64,000 bases of DNA from Vibrio sp. 14G-20. GTDB taxonomy: Bacteria; Pseudomonadota; Gammaproteobacteria; Enterobacterales; Vibrionaceae. Both the position numbers and the translations under genes were made by a program. Below are positions 33,793 to 40,302 of the stretch, piece by piece. The first letter of the stretch is position 1. Every line of letters begins with the position of its first letter. The DNA lies in assembly GCF_026241515.1 (NCBI RefSeq), contig NZ_JAPHPW010000018.1, positions 29,130 through 93,129 of the forward strand, read 5' to 3'. Under the pieces are notes generated by a model. That model saw nothing but the letters and a program-made list of their open reading frames with translations. It was not told the origin of the DNA and did no database searches.

Positions 33793-35427
33793 CTAACCCC
33801 CGAAGATAATCTGACGACAATAGAAAGCCGTAGACGCTAAAAAAATGAAGCGAAGGAAACCAAATATCCAATCCAAATCGATGTAGTCGTCAAAAGAGAA
33901 GTAGCCGTAGAAGGGAACAGGCAAACCGAAGTTTGGACGTTTCGCACCGCTTAAATCGATGTTGCCAAAGTTAGATACGAAAGGGTCTACAACCGAGGTT
34001 TTCATAGTTTGTAATTGCGATTCTAGAACATCACTCAAATCCCCCTCATAAGCAGAATCGTAAAACCCCTGACAAGTGCCTCCTTGAATGCAAGTGCCGT
34101 CTATACCTGCTTTGGAAGCATCCACGCCTTTCAATAAATCACCAATATCAGTCATACCATTAGCCAAGCCGTCTAACTTACCGGATATTTCAGCGAGCTC
34201 TTCTCCATTATTACTGCCCTCAATGCCGTCTATTTTATCTGATAGGGCACCTATGCTTGATTCAACACCGGACAAATCAATCGTTGATGTACCAGATGAG
34301 ATAGCAGCTATCTCGTTGCTAAGTTGAGTAAAGCGGCCATCCATATTGGCAAGTTTTTCGTCAACCGAACTAAGACGGCCAGCCATCGCACCAAGGCCAC
34401 CCATTGTGTTATGAGCATCAACCGCAACTTCATCAAGAGTAGAGTCTATGGTCTTTAGAAGCTTCTGATTTGCATGTGCTTTTGCCGCATTGCGCAACTG
34501 ATTTTTTTGCTGACTAGTCAAACCAGAACCGCCACTAGCATTATTTTCAATTGCTCTTATTACTTGATCTTTGTTGGCGTCCATATGTTCATGCACTGCA
34601 TTAATTTGCTGTGGCAGACTTTTAACACTGGAATTTGTATCAGCCGTTGTTGACTTCAATTCTTGAAGAAATTGATTGTTTTGATTAATTTTCGTGTAGT
34701 TCGTACCGCTTGTTTCAGATATGCGATCATTCAGAAACGATTTAATTTGTGCAATTTGAGCACTATTATCAGCGCCACTAACATCAATACTTTCAACTGC
34801 GTGCAGTAAACCGCGAGTTTTGGTGTTTAACACCTCAGTCAATACACCGATAGAATTATTAAAGTCATTGCGTCGTACATTACGTAAAGATGCATCACGC
34901 ATTGCAGCTGCAAGAATCTGATTACTTCTGGTTAAATCACGCATTGCATAACGCATTTGATGACATTGGTCATCATCATTGTTGCAATACAAAATCTCTT
35001 GTGTACTTGTTAGTTCGTCATAGATCCCCTCAATATCGTCCGGTATCCCGTTGCCATTCTCATCAAGATGACTTAACTCACTTTCGTATGGGTTAGGATC
35101 TTGACCGTTAGGAATCCCATCACCATCCCAATCCTCATGAGCGTCACCTCTGCCGTTTCCGTTCAAATCATTCATATCAACACTTTCAGCACCGCAATTA
35201 AATATATCGGTATCCGCATAATTGAAACCGCCAACACAATACGCGTTAGGGTCATTTTCCTCGCCATCACAGACTAAGCTACCATCAGGCAGGATTGAGC
35301 GAGACGGTGGGGTATCTGAACAGAGCTTTAACTTCATTTGCGAGTAAGGACCTCCATAGCTCAAATCCGAAGCGTAAGCACCAGAAGCTACAAGGCCAAT
35401 CAGTGATGCTAAAATCAATCTCTTCAT
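33793..35427 (-). CDS. pIII-like adsorption/minor coat protein
   Basis: A 544-aa protein with a signal peptide (MKRLILASLIGLVASGAYA) and a C-terminal membrane anchor (IFGFLRFIFLASTAFYCRQIIF). Its position between coat and pVI genes is diagnostic of the receptor-binding protein. Residues 87-133 hold calcium-type DxNxNGxxD repeats (thrombospondin type-3 style). The middle (about 180-430) is helical and coiled-coil-like with repeating SLPQQ/LSGVESSIGALSDKIDG segments, resembling a trimeric fibre stalk. Several cysteines near both ends likely pair. No similarity to CTXphi OrfU is obvious, so the receptor is unknown. Confidence 0.85.
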   Translation of the reverse strand: MKRLILASLIGLVASGAYASDLSYGGPYSQMKLKLCSDTPPSRSILPDGSLVCDGEENDPNAYCVGGFNYADTDIFNCGAESVDMNDLNGNGRGDAHEDWDGDGIPNGQDPNPYESELSHLDENGNGIPDDIEGIYDELTSTQEILYCNNDDDQCHQMRYAMRDLTRSNQILAAAMRDASLRNVRRNDFNNSIGVLTEVLNTKTRGLLHAVESIDVSGADNSAQIAQIKSFLNDRISETSGTNYTKINQNNQFLQELKSTTADTNSSVKSLPQQINAVHEHMDANKDQVIRAIENNASGGSGLTSQQKNQLRNAAKAHANQKLLKTIDSTLDEVAVDAHNTMGGLGAMAGRLSSVDEKLANMDGRFTQLSNEIAAISSGTSTIDLSGVESSIGALSDKIDGIEGSNNGEELAEISGKLDGLANGMTDIGDLLKGVDASKAGIDGTCIQGGTCQGFYDSAYEGDLSDVLESQLQTMKTSVVDPFVSNFGNIDLSGAKRPNFGLPVPFYGYFSFDDYIDLDWIFGFLRFIFLASTAFYCRQIIFGG

Positions 35428-35440
35428 AATAAAACCTGTA

Positions 35441-35463
35441 AAAAAAGAGGCCGAAGCCCCTTT
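35441..35463 (-). terminator. Mid-operon terminator between coat and pIII genes
   Basis: Read leftward, AAAGGGGC pairs with GCCTCTTT (G-T wobble) around a TTCG tetraloop and is followed by TTTTTT. A terminator after the major coat gene, giving more coat than pIII transcript, is a hallmark of filamentous phages. Confidence 0.85.
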
Positions 35464-35467
35464 GTTA

Positions 35468-35560
35468 TTAACCTTGAAAATTCTGAGCGGCTAGAAAACC
35501 AGACAAGCCACCCAAAAGAGCAAATACCATAAGTATCAGGTCATGTATGGCAATCAACAC
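35468..35560 (-). CDS. 30-aa hydrophobic minor coat protein (pVII/pIX-like)
   Basis: A very short gene between the major coat gene and the terminator. GTG is the start, 8 nt after a GGGGG stretch. The product is almost entirely one membrane helix (MLIAIHDLILMVFALLGGLSGFLAA, then QNFQG). Size and composition match pVII and pIX of f1 (32-33 aa), which cap the end of the virion that emerges first. No homology could be tested; position and hydrophobicity are the evidence. Confidence 0.6.
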   Translation of the reverse strand: MLIAIHDLILMVFALLGGLSGFLAAQNFQG

Positions 35561-35578
35561 GCTCAGAAACCCCCATGG

Positions 35579-35713
35579 TTAAGCAGACTTAACAGCACGT
35601 TTAGCAAGGCCGATTGCCTTGTAAGCCATAGTAATTCCGATGATAGCCACACCTGCAGCACCTACTTTAGTTGCGATATCAGCGAAATCCACAGCAGCCC
35701 AAATAGCTTCCAT
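35579..35713 (-). CDS. Major coat protein (pVIII-like), 44 aa
   Basis: A 44-aa protein with the layout of filamentous coat proteins. A short acidic N-terminus (MEAIWAAVDFADIA) leads to a central membrane helix (VGAAGVAIIGITMAYKAIG) and a basic C-terminus (LAKRAVKSA) that would contact DNA. There is no cleavable leader, as in Pf3, whose coat is also 44 aa; f1 and Pf1 coats have leaders. An AAGGATAC ribosome-binding site precedes the ATG. It lies just upstream of the pVII-like gene and the terminator, so it should be the most abundant product of the operon. Confidence 0.85.
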   Translation of the reverse strand: MEAIWAAVDFADIATKVGAAGVAIIGITMAYKAIGLAKRAVKSA

Positions 35714-35725
35714 AATTTTGTATCC

Positions 35726-35968
35726 TTATAAAATTTTAACTAACTTAATAGCCATCTTAATGGCGTATGACATAGCGAAACCGCTGACGAAAACTAGTGA
35801 GAAAGCCCCACTAAAAACCGCAGTAGCTTCGATTGCAGAAACCTGAGTAAACCCCATCAAATATTCATAATCACTAGCCGTAATAACAATGACCCCTGTA
35901 CAGGATTCAACTGACGTATCAACAAGAGCTAGAAAACCATTTTCATTTGCTAAAGCGCACTTAGGCAT
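35726..35968 (-). CDS. Phage membrane protein, candidate minor virion component
   Basis: An 80-aa protein. The N-terminal part, CALANENGFLALVDTSVESCTGVIVITASDYEYL, fits a pattern common in inoviruses: two cysteines spaced around a small beta domain that ends in an EY motif. A transmembrane helix (about 50-73, TAVFSGAFSLVFVSGFAMSYAI) and a basic C-terminal tail follow. It lies between the ssDNA-binding protein and the major coat genes. Its role is not established; it may be a virion-end protein or an assembly factor. Confidence 0.7.
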   Translation of the reverse strand: MPKCALANENGFLALVDTSVESCTGVIVITASDYEYLMGFTQVSAIEATAVFSGAFSLVFVSGFAMSYAIKMAIKLVKIL

Positions 35969-35986
35969 AACAATTCCGAATTCAAT

Positions 35987-36325
35987 TTATTTTTTGAGCG
36001 ATGCGTCGAAGTGTTTTTGAACTTCAGCATCAGTAGGAACAAGCTTGTTAACCAAGATATCCAATGGGTCATGTGGGTTAGCACCAAAGCTCAATTCATA
36101 TTCACGATTAGCAACAAAGGCGCGAGATTGGATGAGCTGACGCGCGTAATCCACATCAATTTTCAGCGCTTGTTTGTTGTAAGGGATGTCAGTTGAGAAA
36201 CCGATACCAGTTTGCTGAAACTTCTCGTTATCGACTTCTTCAACAGCACGTAGGACAGACAGCTCCGCGAACTCCATATTAGATTTAGGGAAACGCTTGA
36301 TAGAGATACCAGTTATTGTAGGCAT
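35987..36325 (-). CDS. Phage ssDNA-binding protein (RstB / DUF1293-like)
   Basis: A 112-aa protein starting MPTITGISIKRFPKSNMEFAELSVLRA, typical of DUF1293-type proteins encoded behind the inovirus initiator. CTXphi RstB of this position binds single-stranded DNA and is needed for integration. Its start overlaps the end of the initiator gene by 13 bp, so it is translationally coupled. The protein would coat the phage single strand before packaging. The family is assigned from pattern and position. Confidence 0.8.
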   Translation of the reverse strand: MPTITGISIKRFPKSNMEFAELSVLRAVEEVDNEKFQQTGIGFSTDIPYNKQALKIDVDYARQLIQSRAFVANREYELSFGANPHDPLDILVNKLVPTDAEVQKHFDASLKK

Positions 36326-37425
36326 ATTCTTGACTCCAAAATTTCGATTTTCTGTTTAGTGTATTCGTCAGGAATGCCTAACGAGGTTTCAAAGTTGGCG
36401 CGTCTATGATGCGTAGGAATGAGCATTCCGAATGCTTCACCTAAGTCACCCTCAGTCATAGCGACAACTTCAGATAGAGCTTTGCCACATTGACGACGAA
36501 CCCAAGCAATACGAGCGAAGAACTCAAGACCTGCTTTTTTCTTGTTAAGCTCAATCTTCATTGGTTCAGCAGGGTCGATACTGGCCGAGAAGTCACACAG
36601 ACCAGCAAAGGCCGAAGCAGGCGAGGCGAGTAATGCCAAATCGCATTTCTTCAATTCCACTTCATTGCGGTACCAAATCACTTCAGGGTCAGCAATGTTT
36701 TGCTCAAACTTCTTGTTGTACACACGCCAGTAGATTGCAGAGGTACGAGAGCCAACAAGAACGGCTTCCTCTGATAATTCACCGGATTGTGAAACGCGCT
36801 TATGAGGAACCATTGTCGGGCCACGACCACGAGAAGCAGTACGAAATGCTCCCTCATAAAAACATTTCTCAGCATACTTGCAGTCAAAGATTCCGGTGTA
36901 GTCATCCACACAGAGATCTAAACGGGCTAGGCGAGTGATACCCAAGAGTGACAGCCACCAATGCACCTTTTTGTGTGTGGTGAAGTCAAACAACTTAGCG
37001 CAACCCGTACCATTGATTTGTACGTAGACCGTGTCATTGTTGCCGCCAATACCGACCAAACCACATTCAACCGTTCCAGTAGAATCGTAAATCACCATCG
37101 AATCTTCATAGCCATGCAAGCCACGGCCACGCATAGGAGACAGACGGAAGTTAAAAACTTTCGCCATGAACTCATCGAACCTATCACCTAAAACCTTACG
37201 GCATTTGTTACGGTGTAACTCAATTGATTTTTCTATAGCTTCTGGTGAGTTAAGACGACCGTTAACGCTTTGCTTTTTGAACTCAGGAAACTGCATGTTG
37301 ATAAAGTCTTGTTCGTTCGAGTTATCCAAGTGTCTAAGCGAACCGTACGAAAACGAAAACGCTAAGTGATCCACTTGAACCGGACGAATCTCATCATGAA
37401 ACTTATGTGGTTTTTTAGATGGCAT
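36313..37425 (-). CDS. Phage rolling-circle replication initiator (RstA/Rep)
   Basis: A 370-aa initiator of the replication initiation factor family (PF02486; CTXphi RstA). Visible blocks are VDHLAFSFSYGSLRHL at the N-terminus, then GLHGYEDSMVIYDSTGTVECGLVGIGGNNDTVYVQINGTGC. LARLDLCVDDYTG follows, with acidic residues expected for metal binding, and VGSRTSAIYWRVYNKKFEQ carries the likely catalytic tyrosine. I use the ATG at 37425; the longer frame has a low-complexity, non-conserved head. It nicks the origin to start rolling-circle synthesis. The start overlaps the preceding small gene by 11 bp. Confidence 0.9.
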   Translation of the reverse strand: MPSKKPHKFHDEIRPVQVDHLAFSFSYGSLRHLDNSNEQDFINMQFPEFKKQSVNGRLNSPEAIEKSIELHRNKCRKVLGDRFDEFMAKVFNFRLSPMRGRGLHGYEDSMVIYDSTGTVECGLVGIGGNNDTVYVQINGTGCAKLFDFTTHKKVHWWLSLLGITRLARLDLCVDDYTGIFDCKYAEKCFYEGAFRTASRGRGPTMVPHKRVSQSGELSEEAVLVGSRTSAIYWRVYNKKFEQNIADPEVIWYRNEVELKKCDLALLASPASAFAGLCDFSASIDPAEPMKIELNKKKAGLEFFARIAWVRRQCGKALSEVVAMTEGDLGEAFGMLIPTHHRRANFETSLGIPDEYTKQKIEILESRICLQ

Positions 37426-37615
37426 GGAAAACACCTTTAACCAAAAGCTCTTGATAGTTATCGTCAGTGATTTCGACAATCTGAAATGACACCATGCCGT
37501 AATGAACCTCCATGAACTGGAAGAACTCACGCTGAGTCTTAAAGAAGTTATGACCCCAAGGGAAATAGGCGTTGATGCCATGGTTGGGTTCGTTGTCGAA
37601 GTAAATGGAATCCAT
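37415..37615 (-). CDS. Small phage protein of unknown function
   Basis: A 66-aa acidic and aromatic-rich protein (MDSIYFDNEPNHGINAYFPWGHNFFKTQ) between the 98-aa gene and the replication initiator. It overlaps the initiator start by 11 bp. I do not recognise a family. The tight packing on both sides (2 bp before, overlap after) supports translation. It belongs to the early leftward operon under the operator cluster at 37951-38011. Confidence 0.6.
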   Translation of the reverse strand: MDSIYFDNEPNHGINAYFPWGHNFFKTQREFFQFMEVHYGMVSFQIVEITDDNYQELLVKGVFHAI

Positions 37616-37617
37616 GA

Positions 37618-37914
37618 TTAACGTTCCAAACCGTAGAACGCGCAGAACTGTTCAAGCTCTTGGTCGTTATCAAACGTGAACGTGAAAGCGTCAGAACAAT
37701 TAGCTTGAGGGCTGACAAACGACACGGTATGAAAAACTTCTTCGCTAATAGTGCGTTGGCCAAACTCAAGTTCGCTAGATAGGAACTCAAAACAGATTTC
37801 TAATGGTGAGTTATGGAGAGACACGGACGCGTGTGTAAAATCTGGGTAGTTAGAGAAGCTAACGTGTTCAGATTTCAAAACAGAGCCGTATTGAATAGGT
37901 TCAATTTGGAACAT
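37618..37914 (-). CDS. Small phage protein of unknown function, first gene of leftward operon
   Basis: A 98-aa protein (MFQIEPIQYGSVLKSEHVSFSNYP) that I do not recognise. I use the ATG at 37914, preceded by GGTGG, rather than the TTG at 37935. It has an alternating aromatic/acidic composition with two cysteines near the middle and C-terminus. It is the first gene transcribed leftward from the control region, in the place of early genes of CTXphi-like phages, so a replication or regulation role is a guess only. Confidence 0.6.
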   Translation of the reverse strand: MFQIEPIQYGSVLKSEHVSFSNYPDFTHASVSLHNSPLEICFEFLSSELEFGQRTISEEVFHTVSFVSPQANCSDAFTFTFDNDQELEQFCAFYGLER

Positions 37915-37950
37915 AGAGCCACCATAGTTAATCAACCAAAGCAGGTTGAG

Positions 37951-38011
37951 TTGCGATATGTGGCAATCCTAGTTGCGACCAATGGCAATTACAAGATGCG
38001 ATTTATGGCAA
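37951..38011. promoter_or_regulatory. Three operator-like repeats at the phage control region
   Basis: Three direct copies of TTGCGA-N4-TGGCAA: TTGCGATATGTGGCAA at 37951, TTGCGACCAATGGCAA at 37973, ATGCGATTTATGGCAA at 37996. Each has TTGC/GCAA ends as inverted half-sites. Start spacings are 22 and 23 bp, about two helical turns. They lie between the divergent DUF3693 regulator and leftward operon. A rightward -10-like TACAAT is at 38021-38026, so the third copy would overlap its -35 position. Confidence 0.7.
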
Positions 38012-38046
38012 CTTTGCAGCTACAATGAACAAAATGGAGGTGCCAA

Positions 38047-38415
38047 ATGTACTCATCAGAATTAATTAATGCCTACAAAAAGGCGAAAAACTACGTACAA
38101 GACAAGCAAGTTGCACACGACTTGAACCTTGATCCACCGAAGATAAGTAAAATTAGAAAAGGTGTTCGCCAACTTACTGATTCAGAAGCAGTTTACTTGG
38201 CTGAGAACTCAGGAATTGATCCTGAGTTAGCATTGTTGGGTTGTCACGCTGACCGCAACGAAAATCCAGAGATTAAACAGATGTGGGAACACATTGCAAA
38301 AAAGTACAACGGGCTAGGATTAAAAGCGATTTCAATGACTTGCGCAGGATTAGCGTTGATGGCAGCCACCCCAAATAAAGCACTAGCCAACTGCGTATTA
38401 TGTATATTATGTTAA
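38047..38415 (+). CDS. DUF3693 phage regulator, C-terminus completed by dif
   Basis: A 122-aa protein of the DUF3693 family. Its N-terminal part (YSSELINAYKKAKNYVQDKQVAHDLNLDPPKISKIRKGVRQLTDSEAVYLAENSGID) is a clear Cro/CI-type helix-turn-helix. It is divergent from the replication operon, behind three operator repeats, so it is the likely repressor (RstR position). GGAGGT precedes the ATG. The last codons and stop (NCVLCILC*) are encoded by the dif site itself. In the excised phage the frame would continue 30 codons past the XerC arm and stop inside the DUF3653 start. The hydrophobic segment near residues 95-115 is a possible membrane or oligomer contact. Confidence 0.85.
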   Translation: MYSSELINAYKKAKNYVQDKQVAHDLNLDPPKISKIRKGVRQLTDSEAVYLAENSGIDPELALLGCHADRNENPEIKQMWEHIAKKYNGLGLKAISMTCAGLALMAATPNKALANCVLCILC

Positions 38416-38417
38416 AT
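38390..38417 (+). other. Chromosome dimer resolution site dif (attR of prophage)
   Basis: XerC arm ACTGCGTATTA, centre TGTATA, XerD arm TTATGTTAAAT. This differs from the V. cholerae dif1 I remember (AGTGCGCATTA, TGTATG, TTATGTTAAAT) by only three bases, and the XerD arm is identical. It is therefore the functional resolution site and marks the replication terminus. It forms the right edge of the prophage. Confidence 0.93.
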
Positions 38418-38565
38418 TGTGTTTGGTGGTTATAAGGCAAGTATCGTTGTGTTATGCCCTGCCTCTGGTTTACCCACCAAATCGACGTTCTATTTAACAG
38501 TAAGGCTATTTACCATAAAATACCTAATAAACATATATCCTAATCTTCGATTCAGAATATGTTTA

Positions 38566-40302
38566 TTAGACTTCAAGCATTAATCGATCAATTGCTTCTG
38601 TGATCTCTTTGGTTCTTACTGGCTTGGTTACGAAATCATTCATACCGACATCTAAGCACGAACATTTATCTTCTACTGATGTGTGTGCTGTTAGCGCGAC
38701 GATTGGTGTTTTGATGTTTGCTTCTCTCATGTATTTGGTTGTGGTTAATCCATCCATGACCGGCATCGACACATCCATTAAGATAATGTCTATTGAGTCA
38801 TTGGCTCTTTCCACAAAGCCAATTGCTTCCTCACCGTTGCTTGCGATAAAAACTTCATGGCCTTGTCGCGTTAGAATCAATTTAATCACCATTTGATTGG
38901 TCGGATTGTCTTCCACAACTAAAACTGAGTATCGGCTTCTTAGTTCTCTAGTACAGTCATCTTGTACATCTTCAGCGAGATTGTTCGTTACTCTGGTTAG
39001 CACTGGTAACTGTACTTCAAATCTAGAGCCTTTTCCTGGCTCACTCTCTACAGATATGCGTCCTCGCATCAATTCTACCAGTCGTTTGGTTATCGCCAGG
39101 CCTAAACCGGTACCACCAAATCTGCGTGTGATTGTACTATCAGCTTGCACGAATGGGCTGAATAGCGACGAAAGTTGTTGTGGGCTGATGCCAATCCCGG
39201 TGTCTTCTACTGTTATGTAGAATGAGCTCTGCAGGTATTTGATAGAAACATGGACATGCCCGCGTTCAGTGAACTTTATCGCGTTACCGATCAAATTAAA
39301 TAGGATTTGTGCCAAGCGACTTGGGTCGATGTAATGAAGTTCACCTTCAGGAATGTCGCTGGTTACGGTTAGCGCTAATCCTTTATCGTCTGCTGTCTTC
39401 TTTTGTTCAGACAATACAAACGTTACAGTGTCTCTTACGTTGCTCCATTGAGGCGCAAGCGAAAAACACCCTGACTCGATCTTAGAAAAGTCCAATACAT
39501 CACTGATAATTGCCAGTAGAAGCTCAGATGATGTGCTCATATTAAGCAGTATAGACTGTTGTTCTTCGTTCAGAGGTGTGGATTTCAGCGTGTCTATCAA
39601 GCCAATGATGGCATTTAACGGGGTTCTTAACTCATGACTCATCATTGCTAAGAATTCAGACTTGGCCTTGTTGGCTCTCTCTGCATCTTTCCTTGCTGTG
39701 ACGAGTTCTGCTGTTCGTTCTCGAACCGTTGCTTCGAGCTTTTCTTTGTTTTCAATATCGAAAACAGCACGCTCAATCAGTGGTCTAAAGCGGTTTAGGG
39801 TTGCTTTGGTTTCAACACTAAAGTGCTTGGTATTGGAGTGGATAAAGATGATGACGGATTGTGTTAGCCCGCTATCGATACCAGTAATTAGAACAGAGTT
39901 GATTTGATCGAGGATAATAGGATGTAAGGAATTGAATTCACCCAGAGACTTGGGTTCAAAAAGGATGGCGCATTCTCCATTGATCACTCGAGATAGCTTG
40001 CCACAATCACTCCAATTCATTTGTTCGAAGACTTTGTTATTGGTTAGTAGGGTTTTGAAATTGCCTTCGTTCCCTACCCTAGATATTACGATAAAGTCAT
40101 CAAACTTAATGTATTTTTTGAGCACAAATTCAAGACTATAAAATATCTCAGATATGTTACTTGCCTTACTGATCGCAGAGATGGTTGATAAGATCACCCT
40201 GTTCTCTTCAGCCAGTTTTCGCTCACGGGCTTTTAGTTTTTGCAGTTCAATACGTGCTTCTTGCAGCGCTTCTTGCAGCGCTTCTTGACCTTCAGAACCC
40301 AT
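38566..40302 (-). CDS. Hybrid sensor histidine kinase/response regulator, partner of FIST sensor
   Basis: A 578-aa cytoplasmic hybrid kinase with no membrane helices. The N-terminal coiled coil (EALQEALQEARIELQKLKARERKLAEENR) is encoded partly by a 12-bp tandem repeat. A GAF-like region (about 50-165) follows. HisKA has H-box MMSHELRTPLNAIIG (near 220), then a HATPase with N-, G1- and G2-boxes (NLIGNAIKFTE, VEDTGIGI, GGTGLGLAI). A receiver domain (VLVVEDNPTNQ, LMDVSMPVMDG, LTAH, FVTKPV) ends the protein. Its ATG overlaps the stop of the FIST gene (TAATG). Co-transcribed FIST protein and kinase suggest a NosP-like nitric-oxide sensor pair (inference). The cognate output is not encoded here. 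Confidence 0.9.
   Translation of the reverse strand: MGSEGQEALQEALQEARIELQKLKARERKLAEENRVILSTISAISKASNISEIFYSLEFVLKKYIKFDDFIVISRVGNEGNFKTLLTNNKVFEQMNWSDCGKLSRVINGECAILFEPKSLGEFNSLHPIILDQINSVLITGIDSGLTQSVIIFIHSNTKHFSVETKATLNRFRPLIERAVFDIENKEKLEATVRERTAELVTARKDAERANKAKSEFLAMMSHELRTPLNAIIGLIDTLKSTPLNEEQQSILLNMSTSSELLLAIISDVLDFSKIESGCFSLAPQWSNVRDTVTFVLSEQKKTADDKGLALTVTSDIPEGELHYIDPSRLAQILFNLIGNAIKFTERGHVHVSIKYLQSSFYITVEDTGIGISPQQLSSLFSPFVQADSTITRRFGGTGLGLAITKRLVELMRGRISVESEPGKGSRFEVQLPVLTRVTNNLAEDVQDDCTRELRSRYSVLVVEDNPTNQMVIKLILTRQGHEVFIASNGEEAIGFVERANDSIDIILMDVSMPVMDGLTTTKYMREANIKTPIVALTAHTSVEDKCSCLDVGMNDFVTKPVRTKEITEAIDRLMLEV

Larger units (their letters stand above)
28503..38400. mobile_element. 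Filamentous phage (inovirus) prophage integrated at dif
   Basis: A 9,898-bp unit lies between identical 11-bp XerC arms at 28492-28502 and 38390-38400. It encodes a full leftward inovirus set: replication initiator, ssDNA-binding protein, small virion proteins, major coat, pIII-like, pVI, Zot/pI, DUF2726. It also has a rightward DUF3693 regulator with operators, a hairpin-rich non-coding region at 31.3-31.5 kb and, beyond it, a cargo segment (AAA ATPase, RloB, DUF3653). No integrase is present, consistent with use of host XerC/XerD. It is larger than typical Vibrio inoviruses (about 6-8.5 kb), and the roughly 2.1-kb ATPase/RloB insert accounts for most of the excess. All genes look intact. 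Confidence 0.9.

Noticed and set aside
28492..38417. Possible second element in tandem between the two dif-like sites
   Set aside because: I searched the segment by eye for a further XerC/XerD-like arm pair, especially around 31.1-31.7 kb, and found none; a single unit is simpler.
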